Positions 19,180-27,899 of a stretch of DNA of 64,000 nucleotides are shown in pieces; position 1 is the stretch's first letter, and each line of letters begins with the position of its first letter. The translations under genes and the position numbers were made by a program. The notes under the pieces are model-generated. The model made no database searches and was not told the DNA's origin. It was given only the letters and a program-made list of their open reading frames with translations. The stretch is from Labrys wisconsinensis (GTDB taxonomy: Bacteria > Pseudomonadota > Alphaproteobacteria > Rhizobiales > Labraceae). The stretch is taken from positions 1,116,001-1,180,000 of the forward strand of contig NZ_JAUSVX010000001.1 of NCBI RefSeq assembly GCF_030814995.1. Reading direction: 5' to 3'.

Positions 19180-19870
19180 GAGCGCCAAGAAGCTGGCGCG
19201 TTCGAGCCGGTGAAAGTCCGGACCGAGTAAGCTGTAGCGGGCGCTCGGAAGCGAGTGTTGCGGGGTGGGCGGCGACGACCATCGCGAAGCGTACACAGCG
19301 ATTGCATGGGGTGGGCTATTGAGCCGCGAAAGGCATAGAATCGTGGAGGCCGAGGCCGTTGACAGCCCCGAAGGCAACATGTGCGGTCCCGTTATGCGAG
19401 GGACTGACACTCCACCGTGGTCGAAGACCCCATCACGCCCAAAGGGAACGCGCCGGAACTTGGGAGGCCTCGCTCGGCCCGTGGTCGCGGTTGCGGTCGC
19501 GGGCCACGCCGGGAAGTTGAGGAGACGAAGCCGGCGTGGGACGGGCGAGGCGTCGGACACGCTTCATAGTACCGATGAAGCGCTCGAACAAAGCCGTGAT
19601 GGCCCTGGGATACAGAGTGTGGGCGGTGGCGGAGGGTGTGGAGGAAAGGGAGCGTGGTCAAAGGAAGAGCGGACTGCGGCGCATGGTCCGGGCTCAGTAC
19701 CGGAGGAAACATGTCCCAGACGTGAACCGCGAACGGATCGAGGGGCGGGCCATGCCAATGGCCTCATCCGCGATCACGTCAGACCTTCGGCAGGAGCCCG
19801 GTGCGGGCAAGCCGCACGCCGGGATCTGTGCGGGGGGGGGGGGGTGAGCAATCACCGTCCCTACCGCGAC
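19180..19870 (+). mobile_element. ORF-deleted bacterial group II intron
   Basis: About 690 bases with hallmarks of a group II ribozyme. The 5' part has a hairpin GCGCCAAGAAGCTGGCGCG followed by CCGGTGAAAGTCCGG. Mid-element is TTCATAGTACCGATGAAG, the conserved join of domain I/III sequence to the domain IV reading frame. Domain V is at 19794-19826 (GAGCCCGG...CCGGGATC, with the AGC triad at 19795-19797). Domain VI has a GGTGA-GCAA-TCACC stem and a candidate branch-point A at 19863, eight bases from the 3' end. Only about 50 codons of the maturase/reverse-transcriptase start remain (from ATG 19575), so it cannot move by itself. The 5' edge is uncertain because it reads GAGCG rather than the usual GTGYG. 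Confidence 0.75.
19794..19826 (+). ncRNA. Group II intron domain V
   Basis: A 33-base hairpin, one base shorter than the common 34. The lower stem is GAGCCCGGT against GCCGGGATC with one G-A mismatch, followed by an internal bulge and a GCGG/CCGC upper stem with a short GCAAG loop. The AGC catalytic triad is present. The loop shortening and the mismatch may mean reduced splicing activity. Confidence 0.7.
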
Positions 19871-19881
19871 CCTTAATTCCG

Positions 19882-19938
19882 ATGAAGGAGAGGTACAAGC
19901 CTCCGCTAAATCAATTACCGAAACCGACGCCGGAGTGA
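19882..19938 (+). pseudogene. Possible 3' stub of a lost toxin gene
   Basis: Immediately after the intron, a frame reads MKERYKPPLNQLPKPTPE and ends at a TGA that overlaps the ATG of the TPR gene (TGATG). A toxin stop overlapping its immunity start is the usual coupling in polymorphic toxin loci, so this may be the last codons of a toxin whose body was lost. It is short enough to be chance. Confidence 0.25.
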
Positions 19939-20378
19939 TGGCAATCAGCAAGATGAAGGAAATTGATGACGAAACATATGAGTCAATAAAGGAACTTTGT
20001 GCAGATGGTGATAAATTATTTGAAGAAAATAAATATGACGAGGCGTTGGATAAGTACAATGACGCCTGGGTTCTTGTCCCAAAGCCAAAGGAAATATGGA
20101 GCGCGTCAACATGGATTCTTGCCGCTATAGGGGATGTGTGCTTTGCGGCTGGCTACAGTGATGTCGCTCTGGAAGCTCTGACCGACGTCATGCACTGCCC
20201 AGACGCTATCGGCAACCCTTTCCTGCATCTGCGGCGTGGTCAAGTTCTGCTCGATCGTGGTGAGGAGGATGAGGCTGCTGACGAGCTGACGCGGGCCTAT
20301 GCGCTCGAAGGCAAGGAGATCTTCGACGAAGAGAGTCCTCATTATTTCGAATTCCTGAAGACTCGAATCAGATTGTAG
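19938..20378 (+). CDS. TPR-like protein, candidate orphan immunity protein
   Basis: 146-residue acidic protein with tandem tetratricopeptide-like helices: ADGDKLFEENKYDEALDKYN (about residues 22-41), AAIGDVCFAAGYSDVALEAL, and HLRRGQVLLDRGEEDEAADE, closing with YALEGKEIFDEESPHYFEFL. This arrangement is familiar from small TPR immunity proteins placed after polymorphic toxins. The 5' third is very AT-rich compared with the rest of the window. GTG 19935 or ATG 19953 are alternative starts. No toxin gene precedes it, only the intron and a short stub, so it looks orphaned. Confidence 0.6.
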   Translation: MAISKMKEIDDETYESIKELCADGDKLFEENKYDEALDKYNDAWVLVPKPKEIWSASTWILAAIGDVCFAAGYSDVALEALTDVMHCPDAIGNPFLHLRRGQVLLDRGEEDEAADELTRAYALEGKEIFDEESPHYFEFLKTRIRL

Positions 20379-20899
20379 GCATGTCTCCATTGCAGAGATT
20401 TGCATGTGCGGGGCTGACAATGGCACGACCGCCATGCTTCGCTAGGGTTTCCCAACGCGTCCATGATCCGCGCCCCGCGTGGATGCATATCTCGCCCGCA
20501 GAGCTTCGGAGTGACGGCGGTCGCATGCCAGGTGCCCGCCATCGCTTTGCAAGTAGCACGCCTGATCAACACGGACGGTAGATTGCGTTTGAGCCTCGCG
20601 CGTTTGCTCACCCCGTCGCGGAATGTCTCCTGGCTCCGGTCTTGGCCTGCCAGGCCCGCCACGACATGCGGCTTCGACCTAATCGGCCAACGCTGCATGG
20701 CCGTCTTCAAACCTCGGCGGGTCCAGCGCGCCGGCGCCGGATTTTCCTTCCGGCCAACGGCGCGGTCGTGGGCACAAAGACCGCCGCCAGCCGCCTTCGC
20801 TTGATTGCCACCCTTCCCAGCACCGATGCGTTGTCCCAACGTGTTTGGCGGATGGCGTCCGATCGACTATATCAGCGCGGTCCAGTCCCGGTTTGCACC
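20379..20899. other. Gene-free gap before dapF
   Basis: 521 bases with no frame of convincing coding quality on either strand, no tRNA-like cloverleaf and no clear repeat. It marks the right edge of the low-GC accessory island and contains the dapF promoter. Confidence 0.45.
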
Positions 20900-21763
20900 A
20901 TGTCTCCGCTGTCCCACCGCCCCTACGCCAAGATGAACGGCATCGGCAACGAGATCGTCGTGCTTGACCTGCGCGACCTCGCCCATGCCGTCACACCGGC
21001 CGAGGCGCGGGCCATCGCGGCGCGCGAGCCCTTCGACCAGCTGATGGTGGTGCAGGCGCCGCGCACGGCGGGCACCGATGCCTTCATGCGCATCTACAAC
21101 ACCGACGGCAGCGAATCCGGGGCCTGCGGCAACGGCACCCGCTGCGTCGCCGCGCAGCTGATGCCCGCCCTCCGCACCGATCGGCTGACCCTGGAGACGC
21201 CGACCAGCCTGGTCGTCGCACGGCGGCAGGGCGAGCTCTTCACCGTCGACATGGGCCGGCCGCGCTTTGCCTGGAACGAGATCCCGCTGGCCGAGGCGTT
21301 CCCGGACACCCGCTATATCGAGCTGCAGATCGGCCCGATCGACGCGCCGGTGCTGCATTCGCCCTCCGCGGTCAGCATGGGCAACCCGCATGCCGTGTTC
21401 TGGGTCGACCGCGACCCCGCGACCTTCGATCTCGGCCGCATCGGCCCGCTCTTGGAGAACCACCCGATCTTCCCCGAGCGCGCCAACATCTCGTTGGCGC
21501 AGGTGCTCGATCCCGGCCATGTGCGCGTCCGCGTCTGGGAGCGCGGCGCCGGCCTGACCCGGGCCTGCGGCTCGGCTGCCTGCGCCGTCGCGGTGGCGGC
21601 GGCCCGCCTCAAGCGGACCGGCCGGACGGTGCGCATCACCCTGCCCGGCGGCGACCTGACGATCGACTGGCGCGAGCGCGACGACCATGTGCTGATGACC
21701 GGCGCGGTCGAGCTCGAGCATCACGGCACGCTCGATCCCGCCTGGTTCGCCGACGCCGCCTGA
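20900..21763 (+). CDS. dapF: Diaminopimelate epimerase
   Basis: 287-residue cytosolic epimerase interconverting LL- and meso-diaminopimelate for lysine and peptidoglycan synthesis. The two catalytic cysteines sit in [10 protein letters not shown] (about residue 77) and [10 protein letters not shown] (about residue 222), in the two mirror-related domains. The opening [15 protein letters not shown] is the family start; the upstream open frame has no homology. It is one base from the mtaB start and co-transcribed with it, an order common in Rhizobiales. Confidence 0.96.
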   Translation: MSPLSHRPYAKMNGIGNEIVVLDLRDLAHAVTPAEARAIAAREPFDQLMVVQAPRTAGTDAFMRIYNTDGSESGACGNGTRCVAAQLMPALRTDRLTLETPTSLVVARRQGELFTVDMGRPRFAWNEIPLAEAFPDTRYIELQIGPIDAPVLHSPSAVSMGNPHAVFWVDRDPATFDLGRIGPLLENHPIFPERANISLAQVLDPGHVRVRVWERGAGLTRACGSAACAVAVAAARLKRTGRTVRITLPGGDLTIDWRERDDHVLMTGAVELEHHGTLDPAWFADAA

Positions 21764-21764
21764 G

Positions 21765-23048
21765 ATGAGCGGGCTGACCCTCGTCACCTTCGGCTGCCGG
21801 CTCAACATCCATGAGTCGGAAGCGATGCGGACGGCGGCCGGCGCGGCGCCGGACCTCGTCATCGTCAACACCTGCGCCGTGACCGAGGAAGCGACGCGAC
21901 AGGCGCGGCAGGCGATCCGGCGCCTCCGGCGCGAGCGCCCCGGCGCCCGCATCGCCGTCACCGGCTGCGCCGCCCAGATCGACCCGGACCGCTATGCGGC
22001 GATGGAGGAGGTCGACCATGTCGTCGGCAACGCGGAGAAGCTGCGACCGCAGACCTGGGCCGGCCTGTCCCGCCGCAACGACAAGCGCGCCGTCTCCGAC
22101 ATCATGACCGCCCGCGACATCGCCCTGCCTGAGCTCGACGGCTTCGAGGGGCGGGCCCGCGGCTTCGTCCAGGTGCAGAACGGCTGCGACCACCGCTGCA
22201 CCTTCTGCATCATCCCGTTCGGGCGCGGCAATTCCCGGTCCCTGCCGGCCGAGGCGGCGGTGGCGCAGGTGCGCCGCCTGGCGCAGGCCGGCTATGGCGA
22301 GGTCGTGCTCACCGGCGTCGACCTCACCAGCTACGGCGCCGATCTCGACGGCCGGCCGCGGCTCGGCGCCCTGGTCCGCCGCATCCTGCGCGAGGTGCCC
22401 GAGCTCGCGCGCCTGCGCCTCTCCTCGATCGACTCGGTCGAGGCCGACGCCGAGCTCCTGGCCGCCCTGGCGGAGGAGGAGCGGCTGATGCCGCACCTGC
22501 ATCTGTCGCTGCAGTCGGGCGACGATCTCATCCTCAAGCGCATGAAGCGCCGTCACAGCCGCGCCGAGGCCGAGCGCTTCTGCGTCGAGGCCCGTCGCCT
22601 GCGCCCCGATGTGGCGTTCGGCGCCGACATCATCGCCGGCTTCCCCACCGAGACCGAGGCGATGTTCCGCGCCTCGCTGGACCTGATCGAGGCCTGCGGC
22701 ATCGTGCATCTCCACGCCTTCCCCTTCTCGCCGCGCCCCGGCACGCCCGCCGCCCGCATGCCGCAACTGCCGACGGCCGAGATCCGCGAGCGCGCCGCCC
22801 GCCTGCGCGCCGCCGGCGCCGGTGCCTTCCGCGCTTTCCTCGACGCCGAGATCGGCCGCCTCAGGCCGGCGCTGATGGAGCGCGGCGGCCTCGCCCGCAC
22901 CGGCCAGTTCGCTCCTGTGCGCCCGGATCGGCCGGTCGCTCCCGGCACCATCCTGCCGCTGCGCCTTACCGGCCATGACGGCACGGTCCTCGCCGGCACG
23001 CCCGTGGCGGGGGCCGCCGCACCGGTCCTCGCGGCCGCCGGCGCCTGA
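21765..23048 (+). CDS. mtaB: tRNA (N6-threonylcarbamoyladenosine(37)-C2)-methylthiotransferase
   Basis: 427-residue radical-SAM enzyme that converts t6A37 to ms2t6A37 in ANN-decoding tRNAs. The N-terminal UPF0004 domain begins TFGCRLNIHESEAM with cluster cysteines in NTCAVTEEA and TGCAAQ. The radical-SAM CxxxCxxC is in NGCDHRCTFCIIPFGRG (about residues 140-156). The C-terminal portion is a short TRAM-like tail. FGCRLN and the length place it in the MtaB rather than the MiaB or RimO branch. Confidence 0.93.
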   Translation: MSGLTLVTFGCRLNIHESEAMRTAAGAAPDLVIVNTCAVTEEATRQARQAIRRLRRERPGARIAVTGCAAQIDPDRYAAMEEVDHVVGNAEKLRPQTWAGLSRRNDKRAVSDIMTARDIALPELDGFEGRARGFVQVQNGCDHRCTFCIIPFGRGNSRSLPAEAAVAQVRRLAQAGYGEVVLTGVDLTSYGADLDGRPRLGALVRRILREVPELARLRLSSIDSVEADAELLAALAEEERLMPHLHLSLQSGDDLILKRMKRRHSRAEAERFCVEARRLRPDVAFGADIIAGFPTETEAMFRASLDLIEACGIVHLHAFPFSPRPGTPAARMPQLPTAEIRERAARLRAAGAGAFRAFLDAEIGRLRPALMERGGLARTGQFAPVRPDRPVAPGTILPLRLTGHDGTVLAGTPVAGAAAPVLAAAGA

Positions 23049-23157
23049 CCGGCAGTCGCAGTTTCGGCGCATTCGCTCAGCAAACCTGTTGGCTTATGCG
23101 TCGCGGCGGGCGATTCTCGACGGAGGCGGCGCGTGAGTCGCGACCGGGAGATCGAGT

Positions 23158-23994
23158 GTGCCACCCAGCCTTGTCAGATGCCTTGCTGTCACCGCTGTCC
23201 TGATCGGCGCGACGGCACCCGCGCTGGCCGGATCGGGCGCCGTCGCCATCCGCTATGCCATGACCCTTGCCGGCCTGCCGATCGGTGCGGCGGCGCTGGA
23301 TGCCTCGGTGGCCGGGAACGGCGCTTACAGGATCAAGGTATCGGCCCGGGTCGGCGGCATCCTCTCCCTGGTGAGCGACGGCAAGGGCGCCGCCACCGCC
23401 TCGGGCAGGATGGGCACCGCCAAGCCCATGCCCACGGGCTACGCCCTCAACAATATCTCCGGCAACAAGCAGCAGACCGTGCAGATGGTGATCGCCGACG
23501 GTGCCATCACCGACGTCGCCATCAATCCCGATCTCCGATACCGGTCCGACCGCGTGCCGGTGACCGAAGCCGACAAGCGCGGGGTGATCGATCCGGTCTC
23601 GGCCATGCTGATGCCCGTCGCCGGCGGCGGCGAGACGATGGCGCCGGCGGCCTGCGACCGCACCCTGGCGGTCTTCGACGGCGCACAGCGCTTCGACATC
23701 AAGCTCGCCTATTCCCGCATGGATCAGGTGGCGTCCAAGGGCTATTCCGGCCAGGCCGTGGTCTGCTCGGCCCGCTACACCCCGATCTCCGGCCACCGTC
23801 CCGATCGCGAGCAGACCAAGTTCATGGCCGCCAACCGCGACATGGAGGTCTGGCTGGCTCCGGTCGCCGGCACGCGCGTGCTCGCCCCGGCCCGCATCGT
23901 GGTCGGCACCCAGATCGGCCGCCTGGTGATCGCCGCCACCCGCTTTGCCCAGGGCGGCGGGATCGCCGACCCCACCGAGGCCAACGCCAACTGA
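23158..23994 (+). CDS. DUF3108 domain-containing exported protein
   Basis: 278 residues with a signal peptide (about residues 1-24, ending PALAGSG), so it is periplasmic. The rest is a beta-rich DUF3108 domain: IRYAMTLAGLPIGAAALDAS, RVGGILSLVSDGKG and a DPVSAMLMP core. The start codon is GTG. The family is widespread in alphaproteobacteria and has no established function. It is a lone gene after mtaB. Confidence 0.85.
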   Translation: MPPSLVRCLAVTAVLIGATAPALAGSGAVAIRYAMTLAGLPIGAAALDASVAGNGAYRIKVSARVGGILSLVSDGKGAATASGRMGTAKPMPTGYALNNISGNKQQTVQMVIADGAITDVAINPDLRYRSDRVPVTEADKRGVIDPVSAMLMPVAGGGETMAPAACDRTLAVFDGAQRFDIKLAYSRMDQVASKGYSGQAVVCSARYTPISGHRPDREQTKFMAANRDMEVWLAPVAGTRVLAPARIVVGTQIGRLVIAATRFAQGGGIADPTEANAN

Positions 23995-24473
23995 GCGTGC
24001 CGCGCCGGGACGGGCGTTAACGACCCCCTGCCCCCGAAAGCCTCTCCGGGCTTGTCCAGGGCCGGCCCGACCCGGCGCCCGGGCGCGGACAGGCCGTGAA
24101 CGGCGCTGCGTCGGCGATTCGTCCCTGCTCCGTTCCCGCTCCAGCCCGGACCTTGATGCGCCGGATCGCACGCACCGGAACGCCGGCGATCCCGTCATGG
24201 CGCCATCGCGATTCGGCTGCCGCGGGCCGGCCCGCCGATCGGCGCAGAGGGCCAGTCTCCAGGGTGCGCCGGCCGCGACGTCGCCGGCATGCCGCTTCGT
24301 CCCGGAGCGAGACGAGAGGTTAAGGCCGACCTCCCCCGCGCCAACACAGGGCCTGCCGTCATCCCGCGCCACGTGCCCGGACGCGGCCTGCCCGGCCGGG
24401 ATCAGAGCGCGAACCCCGGCCTTTCGCCGATTCGTCGGCGCTTCGTTCGCGCAACGGTCGTGGGGTTAACGGC
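23995..24473. other. Gene-free gap between convergent DUF3108 gene and xth
   Basis: 479 bases of high-GC sequence between convergent genes. The open frames here have no protein-like composition. No clear terminator, tRNA or repeat is seen. Confidence 0.45.
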
Positions 24474-25292
24474 TCAGCCCAGATCGAAGGCGACGGTCAC
24501 CGGCGCATGGTCCGAGGGCCTGTCCCAGCCGCGCGCCTCGGCCAGCACCGCCATCGATCGCGCCGCCCCGGCGATGGCCGGGCTGGCCCAGACATGGTCG
24601 AGGCGGCGGCCCTTGTTGGCCGCGACCCAGTCGGCCGCGCGATAGCTCCACCACGTGTAGAGCTTTTCCGTATCGGGAACGAATCGACGCATGACGTCGA
24701 CCCAGCGCCCGGCGGCCATCATCCGCTGCATCGCCTCGGTCTCGACCGGCGTGTGGGAGACGACGTCGAGCAGCTGCTTGTGGCTCCAGACATCCTGCTC
24801 CAACGGCGCGATGTTGAGATCTCCCACCAGGATCGCCCGGTCCTCGCCGGGAAAGCCGCTGCGGAACCAGGCGTCGAGCTCTTCCAGGAAGGCGAGCTTG
24901 TGGGCGAACTTGTCGTTCAGCGCCGGGTCGGGAATGTCGCCGCCGGCGGGGATATAGAGGTTGTGCACCGTGGTGCCGGCCAGCAGGCCTGTTTCGGCGC
25001 CGAATCGGATCGACACGTGGCGCGCATCGCCCTTGGCGCAGAAATCCTTCTTCTCCACCATGTCGAAGGGCAGCTTCGAGAAGATGGCGACGCCGTGATA
25101 GCCCTTCTGCCCGTTGAAGGCGATGTGGGTGAAGCCCATCGCACGCACGTCCGAGAGCGGGAACTTCCCGTCCTCGACCTTGGTCTCCTGCAGGCAGAGC
25201 ACGTCGGGTTCATGCGCCGCGACGAATTTTTCCACCAGCCCCATGCGCAGGCGCACGGAGTTGATGTTCCAGGTGGTGACCTTGAAGCGCAT
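24474..25292 (-). CDS. xth: Exodeoxyribonuclease III (AP endonuclease)
   Basis: 272-residue base-excision-repair nuclease of the exonuclease III family. It starts MRFKVTTWNINSVRLR (Asn metal site), with LCLQETKVED (catalytic Glu, about residue 37), YIPAGGDIPD, VGDLNIAPLEQDVW (Asp/Asn pair), LDHVWAS and SDHAPVTVAFDL (His of the catalytic pair). It is nine bases downstream of parB on the same strand. The frame remains open far upstream through parB, but this ATG matches the family start. Confidence 0.94.
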   Translation of the reverse strand: MRFKVTTWNINSVRLRMGLVEKFVAAHEPDVLCLQETKVEDGKFPLSDVRAMGFTHIAFNGQKGYHGVAIFSKLPFDMVEKKDFCAKGDARHVSIRFGAETGLLAGTTVHNLYIPAGGDIPDPALNDKFAHKLAFLEELDAWFRSGFPGEDRAILVGDLNIAPLEQDVWSHKQLLDVVSHTPVETEAMQRMMAAGRWVDVMRRFVPDTEKLYTWWSYRAADWVAANKGRRLDHVWASPAIAGAARSMAVLAEARGWDRPSDHAPVTVAFDLG

Positions 25293-25300
25293 CGGTCCGA

Positions 25301-26179
25301 TCAGGCCCGCAACCGACGCGCCAGCTCGTCCAGCTGCTCCAGGGTGGCGTAGCGGATGCGCAATTCCCCGCCGTCGCCGCGATGGTCGAGCGTCACCTTG
25401 AGGCCGAGCGCATCCGACAACGCCTTCTCCAGCGCCAGCGTGTCCGCATCCTTGTCGATGCGCGGCCGCGCCTTGGCCGGGCGCCCGGCTTCCGCGGCCT
25501 CGGCCTGCACGATCGCCTCCGCGTCGCGGACCGTAAGGCCGCGGGCCGCGATCTCCCTGGCCACCTTCTCCGGCTCGGCCACGGACAGGAGGGCCCGGGC
25601 ATGGCCGGCGGTGAGCTCGCCGCTGATCACCGACGACTTGACCGCGTCCGGCAGCTTCAGGAGGCGCAGCGTGTTGGCGACATGGCTGCGGCTCTTGCCG
25701 ATCACCTTGGCGAGGTCGTTCTGGGTGTAGGAGAACTCGGCGATCAGCCGGTCGTAGCCGGCCGCCTCCTCCATGGCGTTGAGGTCCTCGCGCTGGACAT
25801 TCTCGATGATCGCCAGCTCGAGCGCCTCGCGGTCGGAGGCTTCGACCAGGGTCACCGGCACGTCGTGCAGGCCGGCGCGCTGGGCCGCCCGCCAGCGCCG
25901 CTCGCCGGCGATGATCTCGTAGCTGTCCATGGCGCCGACAACCGAGCGCACCAGGATCGGCTGGATCACGCCCTTCTCGCGGATCGAGGAAGCGAGGTCC
26001 TCCAGGTCCTCCTCGGCAAAGCGCAGGCGCGGGTTCTTGGGATTCGGCCGCAGGAACGACACCGGCAGGCGGCGCTGGCCGCGCGCCCGCTCGATCGCCG
26101 AACTTTCCTCGCCCGCATCGCCGATCAGGGCCGCCAACCCGCGCCCGAGGCGCGGACGGATCTTCTCTTCCGCCATCAT
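25301..26179 (-). CDS. parB: Chromosome-partitioning protein ParB
   Basis: 292-residue centromere-binding CTP hydrolase that loads at parS and spreads. The N-terminal part has GLAALIGD and the PVSFLRPNPKNPRLRF box; the CTP-binding motif is GERRWRAAQRAG (about residues 107-118); the helix-turn-helix lies around LAKVIGKSRSHVANTLRLLK; a C-terminal dimerisation domain ends the protein. Three near ATGs exist (26188, 26179, 26176); GAGGA directly abuts the first and is properly spaced for the second. It follows parA by 17 bases. Four candidate parS sites lie in the window. Confidence 0.95.
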   Translation of the reverse strand: MMAEEKIRPRLGRGLAALIGDAGEESSAIERARGQRRLPVSFLRPNPKNPRLRFAEEDLEDLASSIREKGVIQPILVRSVVGAMDSYEIIAGERRWRAAQRAGLHDVPVTLVEASDREALELAIIENVQREDLNAMEEAAGYDRLIAEFSYTQNDLAKVIGKSRSHVANTLRLLKLPDAVKSSVISGELTAGHARALLSVAEPEKVAREIAARGLTVRDAEAIVQAEAAEAGRPAKARPRIDKDADTLALEKALSDALGLKVTLDHRGDGGELRIRYATLEQLDELARRLRA

Positions 26180-26196
26180 CACTGTCATTCCTCGAC

Positions 26197-26994
26197 TCAC
26201 GCTGCGCGCAGGCTCTTCTCGCGCTGGATGATCTCCGAGGCGAGCCGCACATAGGCCTGGCTGCCCGGACATTTCAGATCGTAGAGCAGCGCCGGCTTGC
26301 CGTAGGACGGCGCCTCCGAGACCCGCACGTTGCGCGGGATGATGGTCTGGTAGACCTTGTCGCCCATGAACTGGCGCACGTCGGCCACCACCTGCCCGGA
26401 CAGGTTGTTGCGCGCATCGTACATGGTCAGCACGATGCCGTGGATGCTGAGGCCGGGGTTGAGCGTCACCCGCACCTGCTCCACCGTCTTCAGCAATTGC
26501 GACAGGCCTTCCAGCGCGAAGAACTCGCACTGCAACGGCACCAGGATCGCGTCGGCCGCCGCCATGGCGTTGATGGTCAGGAGGTTGAGCGAAGGCGGAC
26601 AGTCGACCAGGATATAGCTGTAGGCCACGCCCTGGCTGGCGGCGAGCGCCTGGATCGCCTTGCGCAGCTTGAAGGTGCGGTCGCGCTCCCCGGCGATCTC
26701 CAGCTCGACGCCGAGCAGATCCAGGGTCGACGGCGCGATGTGCAGACGCGGCACAGCCGTCTCCACCACCGTGGTGCGCAGGTCGCAGTCCCCGACCATC
26801 ACTTCATAGGTCGAGTGCACGCGCTGCTTGTGGCCGATGCCGAAGCCCGTCGAGGCATTGCCCTGCGGGTCGAGGTCGACGATCAGCACATCCTCGCCGA
26901 TGGCGGCGAGCGCTGTCCCGAGATTGATGGCGGTGGTGGTCTTGCCGACGCCGCCCTTCTGGTTGGCGAGGGCGAGAACGCGGGGCTGGCTCAT
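26197..26994 (-). CDS. parA: Chromosome-partitioning ATPase ParA
   Basis: 265-residue deviant Walker-A ATPase that drives origin segregation with ParB. NQKGGVGKTTTAINL (about residues 10-24) is the deviant Walker A, VDLDPQGNAST the A' motif and DCPPSLNLLT Walker B. There is no N-terminal helix-turn-helix, as expected for chromosomal Soj/ParA. The alternative ATG at 27003 adds three residues. It is 16 bases after rsmG, in the rsmG-parA-parB order typical of the origin region. Confidence 0.96.
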   Translation of the reverse strand: MSQPRVLALANQKGGVGKTTTAINLGTALAAIGEDVLIVDLDPQGNASTGFGIGHKQRVHSTYEVMVGDCDLRTTVVETAVPRLHIAPSTLDLLGVELEIAGERDRTFKLRKAIQALAASQGVAYSYILVDCPPSLNLLTINAMAAADAILVPLQCEFFALEGLSQLLKTVEQVRVTLNPGLSIHGIVLTMYDARNNLSGQVVADVRQFMGDKVYQTIIPRNVRVSEAPSYGKPALLYDLKCPGSQAYVRLASEIIQREKSLRAA

Positions 26995-27009
26995 GGGATC
27001 CATCCGGTA

Positions 27010-27690
27010 TCATCTGTCAGGAGCGGAATGCCGTTCCGCCGCGGCGACATGCACGATGCGGCCAGCGGGATCGGTGATGCTCGGGATCAACGTGGCCTGG
27101 ATTCTCCAAGATTTAGCGGCCTCGGTCAATTCCTGCTCTACATCTTGACCCTTGAGGAACAGGGCCCGAGCCCCTGTTTTCAACAGGCCTTCGCTGAGAC
27201 CGAGAAGATCGGAGAGCGGCGCCAGGGCGCGGGCGGTGACGAGGTCCATTGTCGCCGGGGGGCGGGCGACGAAATCCTCGATCCGCACGGCATGCACCTC
27301 GGCCGGCGCTCCGGTGACGCGAATCGCCTCGCGCAGGAAGGCGGCCTTGCGGTTGTTGCTCTCGACCAGATGGACCTGCACGCCGGGCCGGCCGGCCATC
27401 AGCACGGCCAGCACCAGGCCGGGAAAGCCGGCGCCGCTGCCGAAATCGGCCAGCGCCCGGGCCGGCCCGACATGGGGCAGGAGCTGGCCGCTGTCCAGGA
27501 TGTGCCGGCGCCAGAGCGCCGCCAGCGTCGAGGGCGCCACCAGATTCTTGACCGCCTGCCAGCGCGTCAGCAGCTCGGCATAGGCGTCGAGGGCCGCAGC
27601 CGTTTCACGTGAAACACCGAGCTCCCGCAGCACGCCCTCGCGCTCGCCCGCCACCACCCGATGTCCTGCTGCCGCCATGCGCCGGACCAT
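27010..27690 (-). CDS. rsmG: 16S rRNA (guanine527-N7)-methyltransferase
   Basis: 226-residue SAM-dependent enzyme methylating G527 of 16S rRNA. The SAM site is DFGSGAGFPGLVLAV (about residues 83-97), preceded by the WRRHILDS helix and followed by ESNNRKAAFLREA. It heads the rsmG-parA-parB-xth cluster. An ATG at 27678 is an alternative start. A near-perfect parS site lies inside its coding region. Loss of RsmG is known to give low-level streptomycin resistance. Confidence 0.95.
   Translation of the reverse strand: MVRRMAAAGHRVVAGEREGVLRELGVSRETAAALDAYAELLTRWQAVKNLVAPSTLAALWRRHILDSGQLLPHVGPARALADFGSGAGFPGLVLAVLMAGRPGVQVHLVESNNRKAAFLREAIRVTGAPAEVHAVRIEDFVARPPATMDLVTARALAPLSDLLGLSEGLLKTGARALFLKGQDVEQELTEAAKSWRIQATLIPSITDPAGRIVHVAAAERHSAPDR
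27601..27616. promoter_or_regulatory. parS-like site 1 (inside rsmG)
   Basis: CGTTTCACGTGAAACA differs from the consensus TGTTTCACGTGAAACA at one position and keeps the whole TTTCACGTGAAA core. It lies within rsmG, about 1.4 kb upstream of the parB start. parS sites within or near parAB are the rule in bacteria. Confidence 0.85.
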
Positions 27691-27790
27691 GAGTCAATGC
27701 GGGGATTCGCGCAACCTTGCTTGCGGGACGAAACCGTTTCGCTGGCGAATCGAGCGGCCGCAAATAGATTAAAACGCGACGCCAGCCGCT

Positions 27791-27828
27791 CCCCTCCCCC
27801 TTGCGGGGAGGGGTAAGGGGTGGGGGTC
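27791..27828 (+). repeat. Palindromic intergenic repeat, copy A
   Basis: A GC-rich block (CCCCTCCCCCTTGCGGGGAG, then GGGTAAGGGGTGGGGGTC) after the start of rsmG. It is an inverted partner of copy B 71 bases away, and a close relative of the two copies at about 60.55-60.66 kb. It resembles repeats common between genes in rhizobia. Confidence 0.75.
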
Positions 27829-27899
27829 CGTCAAGATAGCGTGCGACGCAGGTCCAAGAGCGCCGCACTCGATTCTCGCTCCGTCGAGGCAAGCGTCAC

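Noticed and set aside
18935-19282. 115-codon minus-strand open frame
   Set aside because: Crosses the proposed 5' end of the intron, has no ribosome site and no recognisable motif. The plus-strand remnant frame is slightly more protein-like.
19265-19876. 203-codon open frame on the plus strand
   Set aside because: It runs across structural parts of the group II intron, including domain V; its protein-like look comes from the conserved ribozyme sequence.
20342-20839. 165-codon minus-strand open frame before dapF
   Set aside because: Overlaps the TPR gene end, composition is not protein-like and no motif is seen.
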